From Sphaerochaeta sp. Phil3 (GTDB lineage: Bacteria; Spirochaetota; Spirochaetia; Sphaerochaetales; Sphaerochaetaceae): DNA of 64,000 bases. Shown piece after piece: positions 1 through 9,270 of this stretch (position 1 is the stretch's first letter; every line of letters begins with the position of its first letter). The position numbers and the translations under genes are program-made. The stretch covers positions 1 through 64,000 of the forward strand of contig MSGT01000036.1 of NCBI GenBank assembly GCA_001940825.1, given 5' to 3'. Below the pieces are notes generated by a model. That model was not told the DNA's origin. It did no database searches and worked only from the letters and a program-made list of their open reading frames with translations.

Positions 1-50
1 ACCAACAAAAACTCGGAAGACCCGTTTTTTTCCAAAATTGGACACTTTCC

Positions 51-98
51 ACAAAAAGAAAGCCGCCATGGAGGGCTTCTACTCTCTCCACGGCGGCT
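51..98 (-). terminator. Rho-independent terminator after oppA
   Basis: Read on the minus strand, a 13-bp stem (61-73 pairing with 86-98, one G-T wobble) is followed directly by a T-rich run. It lies 26 bases past the oppA stop, so it probably ends the opp transcript. Confidence 0.8.
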
Positions 99-124
99 AT
101 AGGCTGTAAATCAATCCAGAGGAT

Positions 125-1870
125 TTACTTTCCAAACTGGCAGTCGTTGTTGCCTGATGCGGTGATCCACATCTCAAGCATGTTGATTGGGTCGTTGAAG
201 TCGGCGATCCAACCTTCGCGGGCGAAGTCGAAGTTGCCGTTCTTCCTCTCCTGCAGGAACACGTTCCAGTCCTGAACCTGAATCGTAAGCTCAATGCCTA
301 CAGCTGCAAGGTCCTGCTGGACGGACTCGGCTACTGCAATGTGGCCTGAAGTCTGGTTAGTCAGGTAGGTAAGGCTGATTGGAGTCTCGGAAGAGAGCTT
401 GCCGTTCTCGAACTTGTAGCCAGCGGCTTCAAGAAGGGCGATCGCCTTGGCGACTGTTCCAGCTGGGTCCTTGTTGATTGCGTATGCATCGAAGTAACCC
501 TCAGAGGTATCGGACTTGAATACGCCACCGTTGCCGTCGGCCATTCCAAGTGGAATGAAGGAGTTGGCTGCGATCTGGCCCGTCTGGCCCACGTTCTCGC
601 AAATGTAGTCACGGTCGATGAGGAGCGAGAAGGCCTCCCTCATGCAGGCTGCCTGTGCAGGTGTCTTGCCTTCGAAGATTTTGCTCTGGCAGTTGAATGC
701 GGCGTAGTAGGTTCCAAGCTCGTCTACGACGTGGAATTCAGGATTGCCGGAGGAGATGAGCTCTGCGATTGCATCGGTTGGGATGGAATCTGCAAGGTCA
801 AGGTCGCCTGCGTTGTAGGCTGCAAAGATTGCGTTGTCGTCAGCGGAGAGCATGAACTCGATCTTGTTGATGCTTACGTTGTCTGCATCGTACCAGTACG
901 GGTTCTTCTCGTATGTCATTGAGACATCGTGGTTCCAACCTGTGCACACGAACGGTCCGTTGGAAACGAAGCCTGCGCTCTGGCACCATCCGCCTGGGCT
1001 TGTCTTCCAGTCTGCGTATGACTCGACAGCGGACTGCTTCACAGGGAAGAAGGTTGGGAAAGCCATGAGGTCTTCCATGTATGCGCATGGAGCGGAAAGC
1101 TCGAACTTGAGGGTCACATCATCGACTGCCTCAACGGAGATTCCCTCCTCTGTGCCGTAGCCTACGAAACCGCTGAACATGTAGCCGTAGTCGGCTGCAG
1201 TTTCATCGGAGGAGGCGCGCTTCCAGGAGTAGACGAAATCGGAAGCGGTGAGGTCGGAGCCATCGGACCACTTGAGGCCGCTCTTGAGTGTCACTGTGTA
1301 TTCAAGGCCGTCCTCTGAAACGGTGTAGCCAACTGCACATGCAGGGACTGTGACACCACTTGCATCGTAGGTGTAGAGACCTGAGAACGCTGCAGCTGCA
1401 AGACATGCACCGTCAACGGAACTGTTGAGTGCAGGATCAAGGAAATCAGGCTCGGATGCAAGGCAGACCCTAAGGGTATCTGAACCGTTGGAAAGCTTTG
1501 CGTACTGGAAGAACTTGGTTGCAAATGCGTTCGAGTAGATTCCAGATGCATAGCTCTTGAGCATATAGACATCATTGTAGTAGTAGAACGGAATGACACA
1601 GAAATTGGACATAAGGATGTCTTCAGCCTCATGCATCATCTCGGTTCTCTTTGCAGTGTCAGTCTCGGACTTGATGGCTGCAATGAGGTCATCATACTTG
1701 CTCCAGTCCTTGACCGGGTCTACGTAATCGGCTCCAACATGCTCTTCAGGGTCGATTACCAGTGATGATGTGGATGTTGATGCTGGCTTTGCCTGTTCTG
1801 CGCTTGACTGGCAGAAGGCATAGGAGCAAAGAACAACCAATACTAGAAGAATTGATAATGTTTTCTTCAT
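125..1870 (-). CDS. oppA: Oligopeptide ABC transporter substrate-binding protein, apparently circularly permuted
   Basis: SBP_bac_5 family (OppA-like) periplasmic binding protein, 581 aa, with an N-terminal signal peptide ending near Cys20 and a Ser/Thr/Ala linker. The order of parts is abnormal. Residues about 55-126 (YDDLIAAIK, AEDILM, IPFYYYND, FFQYAK) are what normally forms the C-terminal end of OppA, whereas the usual mature N-terminus (TLRVCLASEPDFLDPAL) only begins near residue 132. The protein then runs through the normal body (KWSDGSDLTASDFVYSWKR) and stops at NNDCQFGK, just where the displaced segment would be expected to follow. AGGAG lies 7 bases before the ATG. Last gene of the opp cluster, 272 bp after oppF. 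Family assignment is secure; the permutation is my reading. Confidence 0.9.
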   Translation of the reverse strand: MKKTLSILLVLVVLCSYAFCQSSAEQAKPASTSTSSLVIDPEEHVGADYVDPVKDWSKYDDLIAAIKSETDTAKRTEMMHEAEDILMSNFCVIPFYYYNDVYMLKSYASGIYSNAFATKFFQYAKLSNGSDTLRVCLASEPDFLDPALNSSVDGACLAAAAFSGLYTYDASGVTVPACAVGYTVSEDGLEYTVTLKSGLKWSDGSDLTASDFVYSWKRASSDETAADYGYMFSGFVGYGTEEGISVEAVDDVTLKFELSAPCAYMEDLMAFPTFFPVKQSAVESYADWKTSPGGWCQSAGFVSNGPFVCTGWNHDVSMTYEKNPYWYDADNVSINKIEFMLSADDNAIFAAYNAGDLDLADSIPTDAIAELISSGNPEFHVVDELGTYYAAFNCQSKIFEGKTPAQAACMREAFSLLIDRDYICENVGQTGQIAANSFIPLGMADGNGGVFKSDTSEGYFDAYAINKDPAGTVAKAIALLEAAGYKFENGKLSSETPISLTYLTNQTSGHIAVAESVQQDLAAVGIELTIQVQDWNVFLQERKNGNFDFAREGWIADFNDPINMLEMWITASGNNDCQFGK

Positions 1871-1900
1871 GGCGTTTCTCCTAAAAAATGATTTGCGATA

Positions 1901-1929
1901 TCTTTATCGTTTTCTCAAAAAAAGCACAA
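1901..1929 (-). promoter_or_regulatory. Candidate sigma70 promoter for oppA
   Basis: On the minus strand TTGTGC is separated by 17 bases from TAAAGA, about 30 bases upstream of the oppA start. Just upstream (1945-1967) is an inverted repeat, ATTTGCA with a 9-base spacer and TGCAAAT, which could bind a regulator. A private promoter would allow more binding protein than membrane components. Confidence 0.4.
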
Positions 1930-2142
1930 TAAGTTTTTTGAAAAATTTGCATTTTTATTCTGCAAATATTCTAAAAAAGTGCATATAAGAACAAGCACCT
2001 TGCATAGACTTCCGCAAGCATGAATGCATACACGAATGCATGACAGGAGCCAATATGCAGTTTTCATTCAAAATACTGAAATTCCATCCAATATAGTGAA
2101 CTTCCAGCACCTTTCAATCGAGCAGAACCAGACCAAAGGCAC

Positions 2143-3135
2143 TCACATCACGTGGCATGCAACTTTGTGCCCCGGTGCACGCTCGGTCAAAGGAGGCATG
2201 CTTTGGGCGCATTTGTCGCAGGCATAGCGGCATCTTGTCCTGAAAGGACAGCCTTGCGGCATGTTCAAAGGACTAGGGACATCGCCTTCCAGTACGATCC
2301 TATGACGGTTGCGTGTAATGTCAGGATCAGGGATAGGGACGGCTGAAATCAAGGACTGCGTATAAGGATGCAGAGGATGTTCGTTTATCTCATCTGAATC
2401 CGCAATCTCCACGATCTTTCCAAGATACATGACGGCAATCCTCTTGGAGATGTGGTGCACTACCAAAAGATCATGCGCAATGAAGAGATATGCAACCCCA
2501 AGCTTCTCCTGCAGGTCCTCGAACATGTTTACGACCTGAGCCTGTATGGACACGTCCAACGCAGATACAGGTTCATCGCACACTATGAACTTGGGGTTCA
2601 CAGCCAATGCACGCGCAATTCCTATGCGCTGCCTCTGGCCTCCCGAGAACTCATGGGCATAGCGGCGCGCATGCTCTGCATTGAGTCCTACGTACTCCAT
2701 GAGTTGGAGGATCTTCTCACGACGCTCGCCCTTGGACGAATACAGCCCATGCACATCCAAAGGCTCACCAATGATGTCCTCCACCGTCATTCGGGGATCC
2801 AAGGAGGAATAAGGATCTTGGAAGACCATTTGCATGTTGCGCCGCATTTGGGGAAGGTTCTTCTTCGTGACAAGCTCGCCGTTGAACAGGACCTCTCCGG
2901 AAGTAGGCTCGTACAAATGAAGCAGAGAACGCCCAACAGTGGTCTTTCCGCAGCCTGATTCGCCAACAAGGCCCAAAGTTTCACCCTTTTCTATCTCAAA
3001 CGAGACATCGTCCACGGCCTTGAGGTACTGGGTCTTGAAAAGACCAGACTTGACGGTGAAATACTGCTTGAGGTTTCGCACTTCGACAAGCGGAACGTTC
3101 TTCGCCTGCTTTCCAACAACATCTACAACGCTCAT
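2143..3135 (-). CDS. oppF: Oligopeptide ABC transporter ATP-binding protein
   Basis: Second cytoplasmic ATPase of the peptide importer, 330 aa. Walker [10 protein letters not shown] at 58-66, Q-loop VFQDP near 104, signature SGGQRQR at 164-170, Walker B FIVCDEP at 183-189, H-loop IAHD. The C-terminal oligopeptide/dipeptide extension has the cysteine pattern CPFRTRC typical of OppD/F. AGGAGG precedes the ATG, which overlaps the oppD stop by four bases (ATGA), indicating translational coupling. Assigned as OppF rather than OppD by position (last ATPase) and by the [11 protein letters not shown] motif. Confidence 0.93.
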   Translation of the reverse strand: MSVVDVVGKQAKNVPLVEVRNLKQYFTVKSGLFKTQYLKAVDDVSFEIEKGETLGLVGESGCGKTTVGRSLLHLYEPTSGEVLFNGELVTKKNLPQMRRNMQMVFQDPYSSLDPRMTVEDIIGEPLDVHGLYSSKGERREKILQLMEYVGLNAEHARRYAHEFSGGQRQRIGIARALAVNPKFIVCDEPVSALDVSIQAQVVNMFEDLQEKLGVAYLFIAHDLLVVHHISKRIAVMYLGKIVEIADSDEINEHPLHPYTQSLISAVPIPDPDITRNRHRIVLEGDVPSPLNMPQGCPFRTRCRYACDKCAQSMPPLTERAPGHKVACHVM

Positions 3136-4193
3136 ACTTCACCTCCTTCACAGCCTAATGCCCCAGCCCCAACATTGTTGCCGGCACTGCTTAGCATGTC
3201 CTTTATGTTCATCCAACACGAGGCCTTGTGGTTCTCGTTTATCCATATCTCCTCAGGCATCTGCTCAAGGCATATCTTCATGCACTGCTCGCAGCGGGCG
3301 CAGAAAGGACATCCCTTTGGCAGGTTCAGGATGTTTATGGGGGTTCCAGGTATTGGGACAAGACGCTCCTTCATGTTGTTAACGTTTGGAATTGAACGCA
3401 GGAGCCCCTTGGTGTATTCATGCTTTGGATTATAGAAGATCTCAGAGCCCGTTCCACGTTCGCATATCCTACCGCCGTACATGACTATGATGTTGTCGCA
3501 AAGCTCGGCGATCACGCCTAGGTCATGGGTTACGAGGATGACGGCCATACCAAGCTTCTTCTGGAGGTCCTGGATGAGCTCAAGGATCTGAGCCTGGATC
3601 GTGACATCCAATGCAGTCGTAGGTTCGTCGGCAATGAGGATGTCAGGCTCGCAGGCAAGCGCCATAGCAATCATGACACGCTGCCTCATACCACCTGAAA
3701 GCTCATACGGGTATTGGCGTATCCTTCGCATAGGTTCGTTTATACCAACAAGCTCAAGAAGCTCCACGGCTCTGTCCTTTGCATCCTTCCCCTTCTTGTC
3801 CGTATGGAGTTTGATGGCCTCCTCAAGCTGGTTACCAATCGTGAACACAGGGTTGAGGCTCGTCATTGGATCCTGGAAGATTATGGAGCAGCACTTGCCA
3901 CGGAAACGGCAAAGCCTCTTCTCGTTCCATTTGGTGACATCCTCTCCTTTGTACAGGATGCTGCCTCCCGTGACCCTTCCGGTATCTGCGAGGATCTGCA
4001 TTATTGAATAGGCTGTGACGCTCTTACCAGAGCCTGATTCACCAACAATGCCAAGGATTTCGCCCTCATCAAGGTTGAACGAGACACCGTTTACGGCATG
4101 GACCTCTCCAGAGTCCGTGAAGAAGGAGGTTCTCAGATCGTTGACGCTGAGAAGATGGGTCTTTTTGACTTCAGCATTTAGTTTGTCATCCAT
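3132..4193 (-). CDS. oppD: Oligopeptide ABC transporter ATP-binding protein
   Basis: First ATPase of the peptide importer, 353 aa. Walker A GESGSGKS at 51-58, Q-loop [11 protein letters not shown] near 105, signature SGGMRQR at 166-172, Walker B ILIADEP at 185-191. The C-terminal domain holds the cysteine cluster [14 protein letters not shown] and ends in a short glycine-rich tail. AGGAGG precedes the ATG. Sits between oppC (9 bp upstream) and oppF (4-bp overlap). Confidence 0.93.
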   Translation of the reverse strand: MDDKLNAEVKKTHLLSVNDLRTSFFTDSGEVHAVNGVSFNLDEGEILGIVGESGSGKSVTAYSIMQILADTGRVTGGSILYKGEDVTKWNEKRLCRFRGKCCSIIFQDPMTSLNPVFTIGNQLEEAIKLHTDKKGKDAKDRAVELLELVGINEPMRRIRQYPYELSGGMRQRVMIAMALACEPDILIADEPTTALDVTIQAQILELIQDLQKKLGMAVILVTHDLGVIAELCDNIIVMYGGRICERGTGSEIFYNPKHEYTKGLLRSIPNVNNMKERLVPIPGTPINILNLPKGCPFCARCEQCMKICLEQMPEEIWINENHKASCWMNIKDMLSSAGNNVGAGALGCEGGEV

Positions 4194-4202
4194 ACGAACC
4201 TC

Positions 4203-5315
4203 CTATTTCCTAAGCTTTGGGTCGAAAGCGTCCCTCAGACCATCACCAAGAAGGTTCAGGCTAAGGACGATGAGACATATCATCAGAGCGGGGAACAGCA
4301 GCTTGTACGGATAGCTCTGCAGGCCTCCTCTCGCGCTGTTGGCAAGGGATCCCAACGATGGCATTGGAGCCTGCACGCCAAGACCCACGAAGCTGAGGTA
4401 GCTTTCCGTGAATATGGCCGATGGTATCTGCAGCGCCGTTGAGATTATGATGACCGACAAACAGTTTGGAATGATGTGCTTCTTGATTATCATCCTCGTT
4501 GGAGTCCCTATCGACTTGGAAGCAAGGATATACTCATTTTCCTTTATGGAAAGGATCTGGCCCCTTATGAGCCTTGCCATTCCAACCCAGTACAGGAGTC
4601 CAAAGACGATGAAGAGCGATATCATGTTGGTTCCAAGTGAGCTTAGGAACGAACCGCTTTTGAACTTCATCACAGTCTGGAGCACCACGCTGAGAAGTAT
4701 CACTATGAGCATATCAGGCAGCGAGTAGATCACATCCACGATACGCATCATGATGAGGTCCACTCGACCACCCATGTAGCCTGACACGCTTCCGTATATC
4801 ATGCCTATGATAAGGACGATGATGGATGCGAAGAAACCCACAAGCAACGAGACGCGCGTTCCATACACGACCCTTATGAAGTAGTCCCTGCACTGCTCGT
4901 CAGTTCCAAAGATATGAGGGAACCTATAGCCTCCGGCATCTACGTACTGCTGTTCCAGCTTGCTGTATGTGAAGGGAGCCAGATTCTTTGCACCTTTGTC
5001 CCTGACCCCGTTTACAGACAGGATCTCCTCATAGCTGTAAGGGACGATCATTGGGGCGAATATGATCACGAGAAGCACCAAGCCAATGACTATGATGCTT
5101 CCTACAGCAAGAGGGTTCTTGAAGAGCTTGCGCATTCCATCCTTGAAGAACGTAGTGCTCTCGCTCATGACATCCTGCTGGCGCTTCTCTTCGTCGCTTG
5201 CCTTCTCGAACATGGAGGCGTTGAACTTGGAAAGGTCTATCTGGGCGCTGAAAGGCACCTTGGAGGGCATGTTTCCAACCTGTACGTTGTCAAATTTCTT
5301 CTTCTCTTCTGACAT
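4203..5315 (-). CDS. oppC: Oligopeptide ABC transporter permease
   Basis: Inner-membrane permease, 370 aa. A roughly 65-residue hydrophilic cytoplasmic N-terminus precedes the first membrane segment (residues about 70-92, IIVIGLVLLVIIFAPMIVPY). A periplasmic loop follows, then five further segments. The EAA-type coupling loop (ASKSIGTPTRMIIKKHIIPN) contacts the ATPases. GGGAGG precedes the ATG. The N-terminal tail is longer than in E. coli OppC. Cotranscribed with oppB, 9 bp upstream. Confidence 0.92.
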   Translation of the reverse strand: MSEEKKKFDNVQVGNMPSKVPFSAQIDLSKFNASMFEKASDEEKRQQDVMSESTTFFKDGMRKLFKNPLAVGSIIVIGLVLLVIIFAPMIVPYSYEEILSVNGVRDKGAKNLAPFTYSKLEQQYVDAGGYRFPHIFGTDEQCRDYFIRVVYGTRVSLLVGFFASIIVLIIGMIYGSVSGYMGGRVDLIMMRIVDVIYSLPDMLIVILLSVVLQTVMKFKSGSFLSSLGTNMISLFIVFGLLYWVGMARLIRGQILSIKENEYILASKSIGTPTRMIIKKHIIPNCLSVIIISTALQIPSAIFTESYLSFVGLGVQAPMPSLGSLANSARGGLQSYPYKLLFPALMICLIVLSLNLLGDGLRDAFDPKLRK

Positions 5316-5324
5316 AAGCCCTCC

Positions 5325-6236
5325 CTATTCATATTTGATTCGAGGATCAACCAGCTTGTAGAGCAGGTCGCATATCACATTGGCAACCACCATGAGAGTA
5401 GCCAGGAAAATGGTCGTAGCCATGATTAGTGTGTAGTCCCTGTTGTTGATTGCACTTACGAACTTTGTTCCAATGCCGCCAACGGTGAAGACCGTCTCAA
5501 CCACCATTGAACCTGTGATGATGTAGGCTATCTGTGGCCCTGCATAGGTGATGATTGGAATGAGTGAATTCCTAAGCGCATGCTTGAAGATTATCCTCCA
5601 CTTCGCGACACCCTTCGAACGCGCAGTCCTGACATAGTCCTGGCCAAGCGCATCAAGCATACTTGTCTTGGCAAGCCTTGTCGTATAGGCCATAGGATAG
5701 GCTGCAAGTGCAATGACAGGAAGAAGATAATGGGTTTCAGTAGCACTCCACACAGGAATCCATCCAAGCTTTATGGAGAACACAAGCAAAAGCAACGTGG
5801 CAAGGACGAAGCTAGGAACGGCTGTGAACAATGTAGAAAGGAACACTATTATCCTGTCAGGAAGCCTGTTGCGCATTATGGCCGCAAGGCTTCCCAATAT
5901 GGTTCCACATACAAGGGCTATGGTTATGGCCATGAGTCCAAGTTTGGCTGATATTGGGAAGGACTCCCCTATTATTTCGTTTATCTCACGTCCATTCTTG
6001 AGTGAAACACCAAAATCCCCCTTGAGAAGTCCCTTCATGTAGTTCATGAACTGAGTCCACAAAGGCTTGTTCAGCCCATATCTTTCATTGAGGGCATCCA
6101 CGGTGGCTTGGGACAGGGCCTTCTCTCTATTGAACGGTCCGCCCGGAACCGCATGCATGACGAAGAATGTAATGAGGCAAATTATGAAAACCGTTGCAAT
6201 CGCCAACAGTATTCTCTTAATGACATACCTGACCAA
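5325..6236 (-). CDS. oppB: Oligopeptide ABC transporter permease, TTG start
   Basis: Inner-membrane permease, 303 aa, six predicted membrane segments, with the N-terminal segment and FFVMHAVPGGPF motif of OppB/DppB proteins and an EAA loop (ARSKGVAKWRIIFKHALRN). The start is TTG at 6236, chosen because AGGAGG lies 7 bases upstream and the next residues VRYVIKRIL match the family. First gene of the opp cluster. Confidence 0.93.
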   Translation of the reverse strand: MVRYVIKRILLAIATVFIICLITFFVMHAVPGGPFNREKALSQATVDALNERYGLNKPLWTQFMNYMKGLLKGDFGVSLKNGREINEIIGESFPISAKLGLMAITIALVCGTILGSLAAIMRNRLPDRIIVFLSTLFTAVPSFVLATLLLLVFSIKLGWIPVWSATETHYLLPVIALAAYPMAYTTRLAKTSMLDALGQDYVRTARSKGVAKWRIIFKHALRNSLIPIITYAGPQIAYIITGSMVVETVFTVGGIGTKFVSAINNRDYTLIMATTIFLATLMVVANVICDLLYKLVDPRIKYE

Positions 6237-6309
6237 GAACCGCCTCCTATTAGAGGAGAAACTTTGAAAGCTCCTCTGAGATTTCGTTTTCCACTTGAAA
6301 ATTGAACCG

Positions 6310-6339
6310 ATTTTAGCACCCGATTTTTATTTCTTTCAA
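6310..6339 (-). promoter_or_regulatory. Candidate promoter for the opp operon
   Basis: On the minus strand TTGAAA, 18 bases, then TAAAAT preceded by TGC (extended -10). Predicted start near 6303, giving a leader of about 66 bases before the oppB TTG. Confidence 0.5.
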
Positions 6340-6431
6340 GTATATGCAATATTTATACAGTAAAAAGTGCATAAAATGTTGCAATTTTCACAAAATCCCA
6401 GCTATCAGGATTTACGGTTTTTGCAAAAAAA

Positions 6432-6445
6432 TTCACTATAGTGAA
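6432..6445. promoter_or_regulatory. Perfect 14-bp palindrome, possible operator
   Basis: TTCACTATAGTGAA is a perfect palindrome about 95 bases upstream of the candidate opp promoter and 23 bases past the MATE stop. A half-like copy (TATAGTGAA) lies at about 2095, upstream of oppA, so a shared opp regulator is possible. It may equally be unrelated to regulation. Confidence 0.35.
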
Positions 6446-6467
6446 CAGCGTTCAGGATACTGTTTTT

Positions 6468-7841
6468 CTAGGCTGTTTCAACGGCCTGGTTGCAATCCAG
6501 AACAGGTCCTCCATAGCCGTAGCGTTTGCGCTGCGAGATAAGGAAGAACACTCCTATCATGGCGGACGAGAACTCGGCGAACACTATCGAAAGCCATATT
6601 CCGTCAAGGCCCCAGAACTGAGGAAGCACAAGCACGAACACCACCTGGAAGAACACTGTGCGCAGCGTGGATATCAAGGCCGACACCAAACCGTTGTTCA
6701 AGGCGGTGAAGAACGACGAGCTGTATATGCATATTCCAGAGAACAGGAACGAGAACGAATAGAAGAAGAACGCCCTAAGGGTCATTTCCATGAGTGCCTC
6801 GTCGTATCCCACGAATATTCTGGCGAATATTGGAGAGAAAACCTCCCCTGCAACGAACATAAGCAACGAAGAGGAAAGGATCAGGACAAGGCTCTTCTTC
6901 AGAAGAGATCTGAGCTCCTTTCTGTTGTCCGCTCCGTAGTTGAAGCTCACAACAGGTGCCGTACCCATTGAATATCCAATGAAGACTCCAATGAACACGA
7001 GAACCACGTATGTAAGCGTTCCGTATGCTGCAACGCCGTCCTCGCCGGCGAACTTGAGGAGCTGGTTGTTGAAAAGTATCCCCACGAACGACGATGATAT
7101 GGATGAAAGGAATTCAGACATCCCGTTGCTGCAGGCTTTTCCAATAGAGGAGAAATCCATCTTGAAGCGGGTGAAATGAAGCAGACTGTCGTTCCTCTTG
7201 GAAAGGAAGTAGACCAAAGGGAAGATGCCTCCAACCATCTGGCTCATGCAGGTGGCTATGGCCGCACCTTCAAGCCCCCAGTGGAACACCGCTACGAATA
7301 GCCAGTCGAACACCATGTTGGTAGTCCCTGCGACAACAGTTGCAACAAAACCAAGGTGGGGCTTCTCGGCCGCCACGAAAAGGCTTTGGAATTCATATTG
7401 GAGCATTAGCCCTACAAGGCCCATGAGCACAATGCGTCCATAGCTTATACAATAGCCCAAAAGCTCACCACTTGCGCCAAAAACAGCAGCAATTGAAGGA
7501 ATTAGGAAATAGCCTGCCACAGACATGATGACTCCAAAGACGATTGTAAGGACTATGAACATGGAGAAGAGCTCATTGGCTTTCTTCCTATCACCCTCCC
7601 CCAACGTCTTTGCAACAAGCGCGCAGCCTCCGGTTCCAAGCATGGTTCCAAGGGCTCCGAGTATCATGAGAACTGGATATATGAAGTTCAGGGCCGCGTA
7701 TGCGGTCTTGCCCGTGTAGTTGGACACAAAGTATCCGTCCACAACGAAGTATATCGACGTGAATATCATCATCCCTATGGATGGAATGGTGAAACGCAGA
7801 AGCTTTCCATAAGTGAAATGATCTGATAACTGTATTTTCAT
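6468..7841 (-). CDS. MATE family multidrug efflux protein
   Basis: Integral membrane protein of 457 aa with about twelve hydrophobic segments in two MatE halves; the N-terminal half starts PSIGMMIFTSIYFVVDGYFVSNYTG and the second near residue 240. By family it exports cationic drugs or toxic metabolites using a Na+ or H+ gradient. It lies 74 bp downstream of a MarR-type regulator on the same strand, so it is probably the gene that regulator controls. Substrate cannot be read from the sequence. Confidence 0.9.
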   Translation of the reverse strand: MKIQLSDHFTYGKLLRFTIPSIGMMIFTSIYFVVDGYFVSNYTGKTAYAALNFIYPVLMILGALGTMLGTGGCALVAKTLGEGDRKKANELFSMFIVLTIVFGVIMSVAGYFLIPSIAAVFGASGELLGYCISYGRIVLMGLVGLMLQYEFQSLFVAAEKPHLGFVATVVAGTTNMVFDWLFVAVFHWGLEGAAIATCMSQMVGGIFPLVYFLSKRNDSLLHFTRFKMDFSSIGKACSNGMSEFLSSISSSFVGILFNNQLLKFAGEDGVAAYGTLTYVVLVFIGVFIGYSMGTAPVVSFNYGADNRKELRSLLKKSLVLILSSSLLMFVAGEVFSPIFARIFVGYDEALMEMTLRAFFFYSFSFLFSGICIYSSSFFTALNNGLVSALISTLRTVFFQVVFVLVLPQFWGLDGIWLSIVFAEFSSAMIGVFFLISQRKRYGYGGPVLDCNQAVETA

Positions 7842-7915
7842 AATTGATCCAAAAAAACAAAGAACGAACTAAAACAACACGACAAAAGAGGAACCACGAC
7901 AAAGGACCAAAAACC

Positions 7916-8386
7916 CTACCACTGATTGGTCTGTATCTTCGTAAGCTTTCCTATCTCGTCTCTGAGCAAGGAGTTGTATTTCTTCGTCAACCGCATGTAC
8001 TCAATCATCTCAATCTCGTCCAAACCGCAGAAGGCGGCCTTCTCAGCTTCAAGAAGTGGATCTATGAACCTGCGGCACACGGCCTCGCCTTCAGGCGTGA
8101 ACACTATGTTCTTGTTCTTCCTGCTTCCCGTCATGAACTCAAGACGAATGAACCCCTTGGCCTCCAAGGCCTTGAGAGCGGAGTTTATCGTCTGTGGACT
8201 GTAGAACCACTCGGAGCAGAACTCCTTTTGGGTGCACCCGCTGTCATGGAGCCACAACGAATACAGGAACCACTGCTCTGAGTCGGACATATTGCAGAAC
8301 TTGGCGTATGCATGGTACATGCCGTCCACTTCCTTGAAGGCCTGGTCTATATCCTTGAGCGACTTTTTGATTTCCTGTGCATCCAT
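7916..8386 (-). CDS. MarR family transcriptional regulator
   Basis: 156 aa from the chosen start. The middle carries a winged helix (CTQKEFCSEWFYSPQTINSA as the helix-turn-helix, then KNKNIVFTPEG as the wing). ATG at 8386 is preferred over an upstream GTG at 8464 because GGAG lies 8 bases before it and the longer version would read through the promoter. Likely represses itself and the downstream MATE gene through the inverted repeat in its own promoter. Confidence 0.85.
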   Translation of the reverse strand: MDAQEIKKSLKDIDQAFKEVDGMYHAYAKFCNMSDSEQWFLYSLWLHDSGCTQKEFCSEWFYSPQTINSALKALEAKGFIRLEFMTGSRKNKNIVFTPEGEAVCRRFIDPLLEAEKAAFCGLDEIEMIEYMRLTKKYNSLLRDEIGKLTKIQTNQW

Positions 8387-8422
8387 GATTGACTCCAGGG
8401 ACGATTGTTGCCCCGCGAACAA

Positions 8423-8451
8423 AAAATAATCCGAAATCGGATAAAAGTCAA
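8423..8451 (-). promoter_or_regulatory. marR-MATE promoter with operator-like inverted repeat in the spacer
   Basis: On the minus strand TTGACT, exactly 17 bases, TATTTT. The spacer holds a perfect inverted repeat ATCCGA-AA-TCGGAT (8429-8442). A MarR dimer bound there would block RNA polymerase, the usual autoregulatory layout of the family. Confidence 0.7.
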
Positions 8452-8477
8452 CCACACTCCCCACAAAGGCCGTCCCG

Positions 8478-8493
8478 TGCTATAATCGCCACA
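8478..8493 (+). promoter_or_regulatory. Extended -10 promoter giving a leaderless mRNA
   Basis: TGC-TATAAT (TATAAT at 8481-8486) lies six bases before the ATG at 8493, so transcription should start at the A of the start codon. No Shine-Dalgarno sequence is present. Confidence 0.6.
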
Positions 8494-9143
8494 TGCTCAA
8501 AGCAGTACTATTCGACCTAGACGGCACACTCCTCAACACGATTGCAGACATCAACTGCGCCTTGAACAAGACACTTGGCACCTCGTTCACGACAGACGAC
8601 TGCTCGCGCTTCGTTGGCAACGGGCTCATGAACGCCCTAAAGGCGGCACTCTCCACAATTGGCAAGACCGATGTCTCCGCGCCCGTACTTTTCGAGCAAT
8701 TCGTCGCCAATTACAGGAGCTGCCCTGTCAAATACACGAAGCCATATCCTGGAATCGTGGAGCTCCTTGAAGAGCTGCAGCACAAAGGCATCGGCTTAGG
8801 GGTATATTCGAACAAGGAGCAAGTCCTTACAGGAACAATCGTTAGGACGTGTCTGCCAAGTGTTAAGTTCGACATGGTGGTGGGCATGCACGGCGGATAC
8901 GAGCCAAAGCCGTCAAGCCAGGCGATCGAGGCGTTCTGCGCCAAAGTTGGATGCTCAATGGACGAGCTGCTGTATGTGGGCGACAGCGAGGTGGACTACA
9001 GGACGGGCATGAATGCCAGCGTTGCAACTGCAATCCTCACATGGGGCTTCAGGTCAAAGGAGAGCCTTCTTGGTAGCGGCGTCCCTGAAAGCCTCTTCGT
9101 GGACGACATCCAAGGCTTGAGAAATAGGATAGAAACCTTCTAA
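8493..9143 (+). CDS. HAD family phosphatase, phosphoglycolate phosphatase-like
   Basis: 216 aa. HAD motif I is DLDGT with nucleophile Asp8 and Asp10; motif II Ser in GVYSNKEQ; motif III Lys in YEPKPSSQ; motif IV VGDSEVDYRTG. The helical cap between residues 15 and 80 places it in the Gph/PGMB-type subfamily, which removes phosphate from small metabolites. The start overlaps the predicted transcription start. Exact substrate is unknown, so no symbol is given. Divergent from marR. Confidence 0.85.
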   Translation: MLKAVLFDLDGTLLNTIADINCALNKTLGTSFTTDDCSRFVGNGLMNALKAALSTIGKTDVSAPVLFEQFVANYRSCPVKYTKPYPGIVELLEELQHKGIGLGVYSNKEQVLTGTIVRTCLPSVKFDMVVGMHGGYEPKPSSQAIEAFCAKVGCSMDELLYVGDSEVDYRTGMNASVATAILTWGFRSKESLLGSGVPESLFVDDIQGLRNRIETF

Positions 9144-9197
9144 AGTGCAGTTTTATGGCATTCATGGGAGTGGGTACACTTGCATTTGCGCACTTGT

Positions 9198-9226
9198 TAT
9201 ACTACCATGTAAAACATAGTAAAACA
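9198..9226. promoter_or_regulatory. Candidate promoter and operator upstream of tetR
   Basis: TATACT at 9198-9203 could be a -10 box. It is followed by a direct repeat GTAAAACA (9209-9216 and 9219-9226) that also forms a loose inverted repeat with upstream TACTACCATG. Such a site is where a TetR-type autorepressor would be expected; no good -35 was found. Confidence 0.3.
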
Positions 9227-9270
9227 ATTGATGTAGAACAAGGCGAAAAAGGAGAGTACGTAGAAACGCC

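Noticed and set aside
834..1160. 108-codon frame opposite oppA
   Set aside because: Antisense shadow of a strongly supported gene, without its own signals.
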